Assembly: GCA_013696065.1 (NCBI GenBank)
Contig: JACCZJ010000277.1
Location: forward strand, 1-6,092
Direction: 5' to 3'
From: Nocardioidaceae bacterium
GTDB taxonomy: Bacteria > Actinomycetota > Actinomycetes > Propionibacteriales > Nocardioidaceae
DNA: 6,092 bases
In this document: positions 1 to 6,092 of the stretch, one piece after another
Numbering within the stretch: the stretch's first letter is position 1
How the letters are laid out: every line of letters starts with the position of its first letter
The notes under the pieces: generated by a model
Databases searched by the model: none
What the model saw: only the letters and a program-made list of their open reading frames with translations
What the model was told of the DNA's origin: nothing
Position numbers and translations under genes: made by a program

Positions 1-1302
1 ATCAGTGCGAGCGCGACCGACAAGGCCACCCTGCTCGAGATTCTGGGAGTCGAAGTCAGACTGGGTTCGGGTGCGAGTGGGGCACTTCCACTCGACACTC
101 AGCTGCTGGTCACCTCGCCAGGGTGGCCGCCATCGGGGAAGGTCTTCGAGCTGGCCGCCGCCCGCTCGGTGCCCATCTGGGGCGACGTCGAGCTTGCCTG
201 GCGCCTGCGCGATCCCGAGCACACCGCGCCGTGGCTGTGCTTGACCGGCACGAACGGCAAGACCACGACGGTGCAGATGCTAGAAGCGATGCTACGTGCC
301 GACGGACTGCGGGCAGTGGCCGCTGGCAACGTCGGCCTGCCGATGTGCGAAGTCGTCATGGATCCCACCCCGTATGACGTGATCGCGGTAGAGATGTCAT
401 CCCAGCAGCTGCATTGGACCCACTCCCTGTCGGCACAAGCCTCCGCCGTGCTCAATGTCGCGCCCGACCACCTGTCTTGGCACGGGGCGCTCGACCTCTA
501 CACCGCAGCCAAGGCAAAGATCTACGAGAACACACAGCTGGCGTGCGTCTACAACGTCGAGGACGCTGTCACGCGAGGACTTGTCGAGGCGGCCGATGTC
601 GTCGAGGGATGCCGAGCGATCGGCTTCACCCTCGGCATCCCCACCATAGGCATGCTGGGAGTGGTGGACGATGTGCTGGCAGACCGTGCCTTCATCGAGG
701 GTCGCGATCGCAACGCCGCAGAGCTGGCTCGTGTGCAAGACGTCCCAACCGGGGCGCCGCATAATGTGTCAAACGCTCTTGCCGCAGCGGCTCTAGCCCG
801 AGCGCATGGAGTGACTGCGGGGGCAGTCTCTCGGGGGCTGCAGTCGTTCACTCTCGACGCACACCGCATAGAAACCGTGGCGGTGGTTGCCGGTGTCACC
901 TACGTCGATGACTCCAAGGCGACCAATCCCCATGCAGCGTTGGCGTCGCTGCGGGCATTCACGTCCACCGTGTGGATCGCGGGAGGACTCGCCAAGGGCG
1001 CATCTTTTGACGATCTCGTCGCCTCCACAGCCGAACGGCTCCGCGGGGTGGTGTTGCTTGGTGCCGATCAAGAGGTCATCGCCGCAGCGCTGGCGCGACA
1101 CGCGCCCGATGTACCCGTCATCGCTGTACCCGACATCGACACTGGTGTGATGGAGCGAGTCGTGACAGCCGCAGCTTCCCTCGCCCGCCCGGGTGACACC
1201 GTGCTGCTGGCTCCCGCCTGTGCCTCCTTCGACCAGTTCGAGAACTACTCGGCACGGGGTGACGCTTTTGTCAGCGCGGTCGAGCAGTTCGGCGAACGTT
1301 GA
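1..1302 (+). CDS. murD: UDP-N-acetylmuramoyl-L-alanine--D-glutamate ligase (MurD), 5'-truncated by window edge
   Basis: MurD is the cytoplasmic ATP-dependent ligase that adds D-glutamate to UDP-MurNAc-L-Ala, the second amino-acid addition of peptidoglycan precursor synthesis. The frame is open from base 1, so the gene begins outside the window. An ATG at 169 is only an internal Met, because the 56 codons before it already read as MurD (for example LLVTSPGWPPSGK, about residues 39-51 in window numbering). Visible motifs, in window numbering: ATP P-loop TGTNGKTTT with Lys87; EMSSQQLHW followed by NVAPDHLSWHG in the central domain; the AAKAK stretch expected to carry the carbamylated lysine; HRIE and YVDDSKATNPHA (about 301-311) at the start of the C-terminal ligase domain; WIAGGLAKGASFD; and LLAPACASFDQFENYSARGDAF near the end. 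The 433 residues present lack perhaps 30-50 N-terminal ones, judged from the usual P-loop position in the family. The stop TGA at 1300-1302 overlaps the ftsW start. Family identity is very secure. Confidence 0.97.
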   Translation: MSASATDKATLLEILGVEVRLGSGASGALPLDTQLLVTSPGWPPSGKVFELAAARSVPIWGDVELAWRLRDPEHTAPWLCLTGTNGKTTTVQMLEAMLRADGLRAVAAGNVGLPMCEVVMDPTPYDVIAVEMSSQQLHWTHSLSAQASAVLNVAPDHLSWHGALDLYTAAKAKIYENTQLACVYNVEDAVTRGLVEAADVVEGCRAIGFTLGIPTIGMLGVVDDVLADRAFIEGRDRNAAELARVQDVPTGAPHNVSNALAAAALARAHGVTAGAVSRGLQSFTLDAHRIETVAVVAGVTYVDDSKATNPHAALASLRAFTSTVWIAGGLAKGASFDDLVASTAERLRGVVLLGADQEVIAAALARHAPDVPVIAVPDIDTGVMERVVTAAASLARPGDTVLLAPACASFDQFENYSARGDAFVSAVEQFGER

Positions 1303-2657
1303 CAGAAAGCCTGGTTGGCAACGACCTCACGGCTGCACACGAAAGGGCGTTGGTGGCTACAGCGAGCGAGACGCAGCTGCGGGAGGCTGGCACCGACGGC
1401 TTCATGGCATCGCTCAAGCGTGCCCTCGACAAACCGCTCATGTCCTACCACTTGGTGCTCGGGGTCTCCGCTTTGCTCTTGGCTCTCGGCCTTTTGATGG
1501 TGCTGAGTTCGTCGAGTGTGCTGTCGCTGCGGTTGTATGACAGCTCGTATGCGATCTTCGTTCGACAAGCCGTCTGGGTCGTGCTGGGAGTCCCCCTCGC
1601 GTGGGTGGCATCCCGTCTGCCGCTTCGCCTGGTGCGCCTGTTCACCTGGCCGGCGCTGCTGGTCTCCCTAGGGCTGATCTTGGCGACGTACCTGCCCGGT
1701 GTCGGTGTCGAGGTCAACGGCAACCGCAACTGGCTTTCCCTTGGTGGAGGCTTCCAGTTGCAACCTTCGGAGCTCGCCAAGTTGGCGTTGGTGTTGTGGT
1801 GCGCTGATGTCTACGCGCGCAAGACGAAGCTGCTCGCCTACTGGCGACACCTCTTCATCCCCGTTCTCCCTGTGAGCGTGCTCGTCGTCGCCGCAGTCGT
1901 GGGTCAGGGAGATCTCGGGACGGCGCTGGTCCTGCTCGCCATCGTGTTGGGCATGTTGTGGGTTGTCGGCGCCCCCGCCCGGCTGTTCATCGGCGCCTCG
2001 CTCGTCGCGGCCGTGGCAGCGTTTGCCTTGGCCGCAACCGACGACGAGCGCAAGGCTCGGCTCACCGGGTTCGTCGACCCCATGGCCGATTTCGGCGATG
2101 GTGGCTGGCAGGCAAGCCACGGCTTCTTCGCCTTGGCAACGGGCGGATGGTGGGGGAGCGGTATCGGAGCCAGCAGCCAGAAGTGGGGAGCCCTTCCCGA
2201 GGCGCATACCGACTACATCTTCGCCATTATCGGTGAGGAGTTCGGCCTGTTCGGGACCTTGGTGGTGCTGGGGTTGTTCGTGACGCTGGCCTATGCCGGC
2301 ATCCGTATCGCCTCGCGGACGCCCGACATCTTCGCCCGTTTTGCCGCTGCCGGAGTGGTGGTGTGGCTGTTGGGCCAGGCAGTCATCAACATCGGAATGG
2401 TGCTCGGCTTGCTCCCCGTCATCGGCATTCCCCTGCCGCTGATCTCCTACGGGGGATCGGGTTTACTTCCCACGCTGGTCTCGCTGGGACTGCTTCTAGC
2501 CATCGCGCGCACCGAGCCCGGAGCGGCCGAAGCCCTCCGGCTGCGCCGCAGCGTCGGCGCCCGCCGCCTGTTCGCCTCGCTCGGTTTCGGCAGCCAGCCC
2601 ACCCAGAGCCGCGCGGCCGCCCCACCAGCACATGCAGCACCGCAGGACAGCAGGTAG
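1299..2657 (+). CDS. ftsW: Septal peptidoglycan glycosyltransferase FtsW (SEDS family)
   Basis: FtsW is a polytopic membrane protein of the SEDS (RodA/FtsW/SpoVE) family. It polymerises lipid II into glycan at the division septum with a class B penicillin-binding protein. The 452-residue product has a hydrophilic N-terminus of about 48 residues, then many membrane segments starting near residues 52-72. SEDS hallmarks are visible: NGNRNWLSLGG (140-150), LQPSELAK (154-161), the long external loop with GGWQASHGFFALATGGWWG (268-286), PEAHTDYIFAIIGEEFG (300-316) with the predicted catalytic Asp305, and LPLISYGGSG (379-388) near the end. A Pro/Ala-rich tail follows. RodA is the alternative, but position between murD and murG and the PEAHTD motif favour FtsW. 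The start chosen is TTG 1299, giving a 4-base overlap with the murD stop and probable coupling, though it lacks a good Shine-Dalgarno. GTG 1353 has GAAAGGG 5 bases upstream and would give 434 residues. ATG 1404 is a third option. Confidence 0.95.
   Translation: MTESLVGNDLTAAHERALVATASETQLREAGTDGFMASLKRALDKPLMSYHLVLGVSALLLALGLLMVLSSSSVLSLRLYDSSYAIFVRQAVWVVLGVPLAWVASRLPLRLVRLFTWPALLVSLGLILATYLPGVGVEVNGNRNWLSLGGGFQLQPSELAKLALVLWCADVYARKTKLLAYWRHLFIPVLPVSVLVVAAVVGQGDLGTALVLLAIVLGMLWVVGAPARLFIGASLVAAVAAFALAATDDERKARLTGFVDPMADFGDGGWQASHGFFALATGGWWGSGIGASSQKWGALPEAHTDYIFAIIGEEFGLFGTLVVLGLFVTLAYAGIRIASRTPDIFARFAAAGVVVWLLGQAVINIGMVLGLLPVIGIPLPLISYGGSGLLPTLVSLGLLLAIARTEPGAAEALRLRRSVGARRLFASLGFGSQPTQSRAAAPPAHAAPQDSR
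1341..1347 (+). promoter_or_regulatory. Possible ribosome binding site for an alternative ftsW start
   Basis: GAAAGGG lies 5 bases upstream of an in-frame GTG at 1353-1355. The annotated TTG at 1299 has no comparable purine-rich motif before it, so this site could decide the true start of FtsW. The residues lost (18) are hydrophilic and precede any membrane segment, so both forms would be functional in topology. Confidence 0.35.
2652..2654 (+). promoter_or_regulatory. Ribosome binding site core for murG
   Basis: AGG (within AGCAGG, 2649-2654) sits at the very end of ftsW, 6 bases before the GTG start of murG. It supports GTG 2661 as the start, which also places the GGGTAGH motif at the expected extreme N-terminus. 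Ribosomes finishing ftsW would stop at 2655-2657, right beside this site. Confidence 0.5.
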
Positions 2658-2660
2658 TCG

Positions 2661-3746
2661 GTGCGTGTCCTCCTCGCTGGCGGCGGTACCGCCGGCCACA
2701 CATCGCCCCTCATCGCCACGGCTGACGCGTTACGCCGACGCGTCCGCGATGTCGAAATCTGCTGTCTCGGCACCGAACGCGGCATCGAGAGCCGGGTCAT
2801 CCCGGCTGCGGGCTACCGCCTCGAGCTCATCGCACCTGTGCCGCTTCCTCGAAGACTATCGACGGAGCTGCTGCGCGTGCCGTCTCGCTTGAGAGACGCT
2901 GTCACTTCGACGCGCCGCGTCATCGACTCGTTCAGGCCCGATGTGGTGGTCGGCTTCGGTGGCTATGTGTCAACCCCCGCGTATCTGGCTGCGCGTCGCG
3001 CGAGGGTCCCGATCGTCGTACACGAGGGAAATGCCTTGCCCGGGATAGCGAATCGGTTCGGAGCAAGATTTTGTACCCGTCACGTGGCCACATCCTTTCC
3101 TGACACCAAACTGGAACACGCCCGCTACGTGGGCTTACCGATCCGCAGATCGATTTCAACCCTCGATCGCGCTGAGCTGCGGCCCTTGGCGCGTGCCCAC
3201 TTCGGGCTCGAGCAGGAGCTTCCGACGTTGCTGGTCACGGGGGGGTCTCAGGGAGCCAAACGAATCAACGATTCGGTGGCGGCCTGCGTGGCCGACTTCG
3301 CCGCAGCAGGAGTTCAGGTGCTCCACGTCAGTGGGCCGAAGGGCGTCGTCGATGTCGCTTCGGACAAGGGGGTTGGCGATCCGCCCTATGTCGTCGTGCC
3401 CTATGTCGACCGGATGGAATTGGCTTATGCGGCAGCCGACGCAGCCATCGGTCGGTGTGGGGCCAATTCGGTGACGGAGACGGCGTCGCTCGGGTTGCCA
3501 GCGGTTTTCGTGCCACTGCCGATAGGCAACGGCGAACAGGCGCTCAACGCTCGGGCGGTGGTCGAGGCCGGCGGTGCGATGTTGGTCGAGGATCGCGAGT
3601 TCACACCGCAGTGGGTTCGCCAGCACGTGCCTGCGATGGTCACCGATACGCCGCGACTCGTGGCGATGTCGCGCGCGTCCAGCGGCCTCATCCCTCGGGA
3701 CGCAGACGACGCTTTGGCCGCCATGATCATCGACGCCGGCCAGTGA
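2661..3746 (+). CDS. murG: UDP-N-acetylglucosamine--undecaprenyl-PP-MurNAc-pentapeptide GlcNAc transferase (MurG)
   Basis: MurG is the membrane-associated GT-B (GT28) glycosyltransferase that transfers GlcNAc from UDP-GlcNAc to lipid I, producing lipid II on the inner face of the membrane. The 361-residue length is normal. The N-terminal lipid I-binding domain shows GGGTAGHTSPL (7-17, with the conserved His13), VVGFGGYVSTPAYLAA (96-111) and VHEGNALPGIANR (120-132). The C-terminal UDP-GlcNAc domain shows VTGGSQGAKRIN (192-203), PYVDRMELAYAAAD (247-260), GRCGANSVTE (264-273, Glu273 in the place of the ribose-contacting Glu of the family) and LPIGNGEQALNA (286-297). There is no signal peptide or membrane helix, as expected for a peripheral protein. 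The GTG start lies 3 bases after the ftsW stop, so the two are co-transcribed and likely coupled. Minor departures from common family wording are HEGN, where many members have HEQN or HEAN, and Cys266 in a position often held by Ala or Ser. Confidence 0.97.
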   Translation: MRVLLAGGGTAGHTSPLIATADALRRRVRDVEICCLGTERGIESRVIPAAGYRLELIAPVPLPRRLSTELLRVPSRLRDAVTSTRRVIDSFRPDVVVGFGGYVSTPAYLAARRARVPIVVHEGNALPGIANRFGARFCTRHVATSFPDTKLEHARYVGLPIRRSISTLDRAELRPLARAHFGLEQELPTLLVTGGSQGAKRINDSVAACVADFAAAGVQVLHVSGPKGVVDVASDKGVGDPPYVVVPYVDRMELAYAAADAAIGRCGANSVTETASLGLPAVFVPLPIGNGEQALNARAVVEAGGAMLVEDREFTPQWVRQHVPAMVTDTPRLVAMSRASSGLIPRDADDALAAMIIDAGQ

Positions 3747-3799
3747 CCGTTGAGGCAGCGTCAGGACGTGTCAGGCAGCTCAGTGGTTGAGGCGGCGCA
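3747..3799 (+). other. murG-murC intergenic spacer with short repeats
   Basis: This 53-base gap is the only spacer between complete genes inside the cluster. It holds GTCAGG twice (3760-3765, 3770-3775) and GGCAGC twice (3754-3759, 3774-3779). TTGAGGC also occurs twice (3750-3756, 3787-3793). I see no credible -10/-35 pair and no terminator hairpin, so read-through from murG into murC is likely. An in-frame stop at 3788-3790 rules out a murC start further upstream. Confidence 0.5.
3789..3792 (+). promoter_or_regulatory. Ribosome binding site for murC
   Basis: GAGG lies 7 bases upstream of the GTG start at 3800. Together with the in-frame stop at 3788-3790 and the absence of another start codon before residue 35, it fixes the murC start. 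Confidence 0.6.
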
Positions 3800-5218
3800 G
3801 TGATCATCGAGGTGCCAGACATTATCCCGCCGGCGGAGGAACTCGGCAGTGTTCATTTCGTCGGCGTCGGAGGCGCTGCCCTGTCAGGCCTGGCTCGCAT
3901 CATGGTCGGCCGCGGCTTGAGCGTGTCTGGCAGTGACATCCACGACTCCGCAATGCTCGCCTCCCTGCGGGATCTCGGCATCCCCTGCCACGTGGGGCAT
4001 CGCGCGGACCAAGTCGAAGGTGCAGACACCGTGGTGGTCTCCACCGCGGTGCGAGAGGACAACGCCGAGGTGGTGAGGGCTGGTGAGCTGGGCCTGCGGG
4101 TGTGGCCACGCTCGGCCGCTGTGCAGTCGCTGCTGCTAGGTCGCATCGCGGTTGTCGTGACCGGCACCCACGGCAAGACGACCACGACCTCGATGCTCGC
4201 GACGGCACTGATCTCCTGTGGCGCCGAGCCGTCATATGCCATCGGCTCCACCCTGAACGCGACCGGCCTCAACGCCGCCGCGGGAAGCGGTTCGATCTTT
4301 GTGGCAGAAGGCGACGAGAGCGACGAGGCCATCCTCACCTACACCCCCACTGGTGCCGTGGTGACGAACGTCGACGCTGACCATCTGGATCACTTCGGCA
4401 CGGTCGAGGCCTACGTCGCGGTGTTCGACGCCTTCCTCGATCGGATAGACCCCGGCGGCTTCACCGTGTGCTGTGTCGACGATCCTGGTGCCGCGCGCCT
4501 GGCAGATCTCGCGGACAAGCGCAGCCTCAAGGTCGTCCGCGTCGGTGAGTCCGACCAGGCCGATCTCCAGATCCGCAGCGCGGCGTTTGCGGGATCGACC
4601 TCCGCATACGAGGTATGGACTGGCACTCGTTGCCTGGGCACAGTGACACTGCAGGTGCCCGGCGCTGTCTATGTGATGGATTCGTTGGCCGCACTCGCGG
4701 CCGGTCTCGAGCTTGGTTACGGATTCGACGAGCTCGTGGTGGGACTTGCGAGCTTCCGGGGCAGTGGCCGTCGCATGGAGCACAAAGGCCGCGGCGGGGG
4801 GGTCGAGGTGTACGACAGCTACGCCCACCACCCGGTCGAGATCGCCGCCGACCTCCAGGCGGCACGGGCGCTCGTGCCTGCCGGCAAGCTTGTCGTCTGC
4901 TTCCAGCCGCATCTGGTGAGCCGGACGCGGATCTTCGGTGAGCGCATGGGGGTTGCCCTCGGTGGAGCGGACCGTGTCGTGGTGATGGAGGTCTATGCCG
5001 CCAGGGAGGATCGCGACCCCGATGTCGATGGCGGGCTTGTCGCGTCGGCGGTCCCGTTGCCGCGCGACCATGTCGCCTACGAGCCCGACCGCGAAGCAAC
5101 GGTGCAGCGGGTGGTCGACTTTGCGAAACCCGGAGACGTCATCTTGACCTTGGGAGCCGGTGACGTGACCGAGCTGGGTGCTGACATCCTCGCGGTACTT
5201 CAAGTGCGCGACGCATGA
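3800..5218 (+). CDS. murC: UDP-N-acetylmuramate--L-alanine ligase (MurC)
   Basis: MurC is the cytoplasmic ATP-dependent ligase that joins L-alanine to UDP-MurNAc, the first amino-acid step of the peptidoglycan stem peptide. The 472-residue protein has the three Mur ligase domains. The N-terminal UDP-binding domain has VHFVGVGGAALSGLA (18-32). The central ATPase domain has VTGTHGKTTTTSML with Lys126, VAEGDESDEA (168-177) and DADHLDHFG (192-200). The C-terminal domain has RRMEHKG, YDSYAHHPVEI (338-348) and CFQPHLVSRTRIFG (367-380). The HGKTTTT P-loop and the AEGDESD and YAHHP motifs distinguish MurC from MurD, MurE and MurF. The start is GTG 3800, supported by GAGG upstream and a preceding in-frame stop. 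The stop overlaps the ftsQ start by 4 bases. No murB follows, unlike in many dcw clusters, so UDP-MurNAc must be supplied by a MurB encoded elsewhere. Confidence 0.97.
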   Translation: MIIEVPDIIPPAEELGSVHFVGVGGAALSGLARIMVGRGLSVSGSDIHDSAMLASLRDLGIPCHVGHRADQVEGADTVVVSTAVREDNAEVVRAGELGLRVWPRSAAVQSLLLGRIAVVVTGTHGKTTTTSMLATALISCGAEPSYAIGSTLNATGLNAAAGSGSIFVAEGDESDEAILTYTPTGAVVTNVDADHLDHFGTVEAYVAVFDAFLDRIDPGGFTVCCVDDPGAARLADLADKRSLKVVRVGESDQADLQIRSAAFAGSTSAYEVWTGTRCLGTVTLQVPGAVYVMDSLAALAAGLELGYGFDELVVGLASFRGSGRRMEHKGRGGGVEVYDSYAHHPVEIAADLQAARALVPAGKLVVCFQPHLVSRTRIFGERMGVALGGADRVVVMEVYAAREDRDPDVDGGLVASAVPLPRDHVAYEPDREATVQRVVDFAKPGDVILTLGAGDVTELGADILAVLQVRDA

Positions 5219-5955
5219 GTACGTCGATCGCCCCCGACTCTCGCTTCACACGTCGTCAGTGGGAGCGCCGTTTGAGAAGCTCGCGGCCCTGGATCATCGC
5301 AGTGATTCTCGTGGCAGTGGTGGCGGTGATTGCCTGGCTGCTGCTGTTGTCCCCCCACCTGGCGGCAGGGACCGTTGACGTCTTAGGCGTGCGCCGACTG
5401 AGCGAGCGCGAAGTGCTGGCTGCGGCAGATGTGGACCGCCGAACTCCGCTGCTGCGGCTCGACCTCGACGAGATCCATGACAGAGTCGCGGCGGTCCCCG
5501 AGGTGGCGACAGTGGTTGTTCATCGTGCCTGGCCCGACACCGTGCGCATCTCCGTCACTGAGCGAGAGGCGCTCGCCGTGGTGCGAGACGGCGAACGCTG
5601 GTGGGCGATGGACCAGGAGGGCGTGCTCTTCGCGGATTCAACCGATCGAAAGGATCTCCCCACTCAGGTGCCCGTCGTCGAGGTGGCGAGGCAGGGGGGT
5701 CGTGATGCCCGGGCCGAGGTCGCGGCCGTCATGGGCATCTTGGCGCCGGGTCTGCTGGCGGAAGTCAAGAGCATCAACGCGCCGTCGATGGACTCCATCA
5801 CACTGCATCTGAATGGTGCCAAGAAAGTGATGTGGGGCAGTGGCGCTGACTCTGAACGTAAAGCTCAAGTATTGGAAATTCTGCTCGCCGAGACCAAGGC
5901 GGACACCATCGACGTGAGCGTGCCTCAACAGCCCACGACGCAGACTGCCGATTGA
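5215..5955 (+). CDS. ftsQ: Cell division protein FtsQ (DivIB-type, POTRA domain)
   Basis: FtsQ is a bitopic membrane protein of the divisome. It bridges early cytoplasmic and late septal-synthesis proteins, usually in complex with FtsB/FtsL-type partners. The 246-residue product has an Arg-rich cytoplasmic N-terminus (residues 1-25), one membrane segment (about 26-46, WIIAVILVAVVAVIAWLLLL) and an extracellular part. A FtsQ-type POTRA domain spans about 52-120, beginning TVDVLGVRRLSEREVLAAADV and ending VRISVTEREALAVV. The beta domain follows, with WWAMDQEGVLF and later KKVMWGSG (203-210) and RKAQVLEILL. The short polar tail ends DVSVPQQPTTQTAD, a style common in actinobacterial FtsQ. The protein is at the short end for actinobacteria because its cytoplasmic region is brief. 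ATG 5215 overlaps the murC TGA (ATGA), and there is no clear Shine-Dalgarno, which suggests translational coupling to murC. Confidence 0.95.
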   Translation: MSTSIAPDSRFTRRQWERRLRSSRPWIIAVILVAVVAVIAWLLLLSPHLAAGTVDVLGVRRLSEREVLAAADVDRRTPLLRLDLDEIHDRVAAVPEVATVVVHRAWPDTVRISVTEREALAVVRDGERWWAMDQEGVLFADSTDRKDLPTQVPVVEVARQGGRDARAEVAAVMGILAPGLLAEVKSINAPSMDSITLHLNGAKKVMWGSGADSERKAQVLEILLAETKADTIDVSVPQQPTTQTAD

Positions 5956-6066
5956 TCGTCGCCGCCTTCTCTCCCTGATCGCTCGTGTGCCGCAGTTCCG
6001 GTGAAGTGTTCGGGCGTGTCGGTTGCTCGCTGTCGGAGCTTTGTCCTAGGTTTGATCTCACGAAGA

Positions 6067-6092
6067 AGTTGACCTTTCTCTAACCTTCAACT
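6067..6092. repeat. Inverted repeat AGTTGA...TCAACT at the right edge
   Basis: AGTTGA (6067-6072) and TCAACT (6087-6092) are perfect reverse complements, six pairs separated by 14 bases. The spacer includes CTCTAACC. The right arm touches the window end, so the repeat may extend, or CTCTAACCTTCAACT may itself be the left half of a larger palindrome centred just outside. Such a motif upstream of ftsZ could be a protein-binding site or a transcript structure. Confidence 0.45.
6069..6074 (+). promoter_or_regulatory. Putative -35 element of a downstream (ftsZ) promoter
   Basis: TTGACC matches the sigma-70-type -35 consensus TTGACA in five of six positions and lies in the A+T-richer end of the non-coding region. 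With the usual 17-base spacer, the -10 box would start at 6092, beyond what can be read. The call therefore rests on one half of a promoter plus its location. Confidence 0.35.

Larger units (their letters stand above)
5956..6092 (+). other. Non-coding region after ftsQ, presumed ftsQ-ftsZ intergenic region (cut by window edge)
   Basis: No convincing gene lies here. It is at least 137 bases long, much longer than any other spacer in the window, and becomes clearly richer in A+T over its last 50 bases. No strong terminator is visible; the best hairpin, GCCG/CGGT near 5988-6001, is only four pairs with a wobble. In actinobacteria this interval normally carries the promoters of ftsZ, which is the expected next gene by synteny. 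That gene is not in the window. Confidence 0.7.

Noticed and set aside
1668..2207. A 179-codon minus-strand open frame inside ftsW.
   Set aside because: It is wholly antisense to the SEDS motif region, has low-complexity composition and no recognisable domain. It is a shadow frame.
3723..3811. A near-repeat between the murG 3' end (ATGATCATCGAC) and the murC start (GTGATCATCGAG), 77 bases apart, suggesting a duplication at the junction.
   Set aside because: Only TGATCATCGA (10 bases) matches exactly and the flanks do not align. A 10-base match at this range is expected by chance roughly once in a window this size.
4232..5203. A 323-codon open frame on the minus strand, antisense to murC.
   Set aside because: It mirrors a clearly real gene in a G+C-rich genome, where antisense frames stay open by codon bias. 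Its product is rich in His, Arg and Asp, shows no family motif, and has no supporting start signal.
5956..6050. A rho-independent terminator after ftsQ.
   Set aside because: No stem longer than four pairs followed by a T-run could be found. CCTAGG at 6045-6050 is only a 6-base palindrome.
5798..6061. An 87-codon minus-strand open frame covering the end of ftsQ and the intergenic region.
   Set aside because: About 60% of it is antisense to conserved ftsQ sequence. It shows no recognisable motif, and most of the rest overlaps a likely regulatory region.
1..6092. An undescribed system, mobile element, CRISPR array or RNA gene.
   Set aside because: Five conserved dcw genes account for nearly all the sequence in tight succession, with no insertion, repeat array or displaced composition between them.

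Overview
This window is a stretch of the division and cell wall (dcw) cluster of a high-GC, Gram-positive bacterium, almost certainly an actinomycete (Actinomycetota). The evidence is the high G+C content with G/C-rich third codon positions, GTG and TTG starts, and the gene order murD-ftsW-murG-murC-ftsQ with neither murB nor ddl between murC and ftsQ. Actinobacterial sequence variants also point this way, such as GGGTAGH in MurG and QPHLVSRTRIFG in MurC. A member of Propionibacteriales (Nocardioides or Propionibacterium relatives) is a low-confidence guess from wording alone.

Layout: all genes lie on the + strand and are tightly packed. The 3' part of murD runs from the left edge to 1302. 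ftsW (1299-2657) overlaps its stop by 4 bases. murG (2661-3746) starts 3 bases after ftsW. A 53-base gap precedes murC (3800-5218). ftsQ (5215-5955) overlaps murC by 4 bases (ATGA). The last 137 bases (5956-6092) are non-coding. They end in a promoter-like TTGACC and an AGTTGA/TCAACT inverted repeat, cut by the window edge. By dcw synteny, ftsZ should follow.

How the genes work together: MurC adds L-Ala to UDP-MurNAc and MurD then adds D-Glu, both in the cytoplasm. MurG later adds GlcNAc to membrane-bound lipid I, giving lipid II. FtsW, a SEDS glycosyltransferase, polymerises lipid II at the septum with its partner class B PBP. FtsQ is the bitopic divisome scaffold linking the cytoplasmic ring to septal synthesis. 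The overlaps suggest one transcript with translational coupling, and a separate promoter for ftsZ is likely just to the right.

No mobile element, CRISPR array, tRNA, rRNA or new system is visible. This is a conserved core region. The points worth a second look are the regulatory element at the right edge, the start of ftsW, and a few residue variants.
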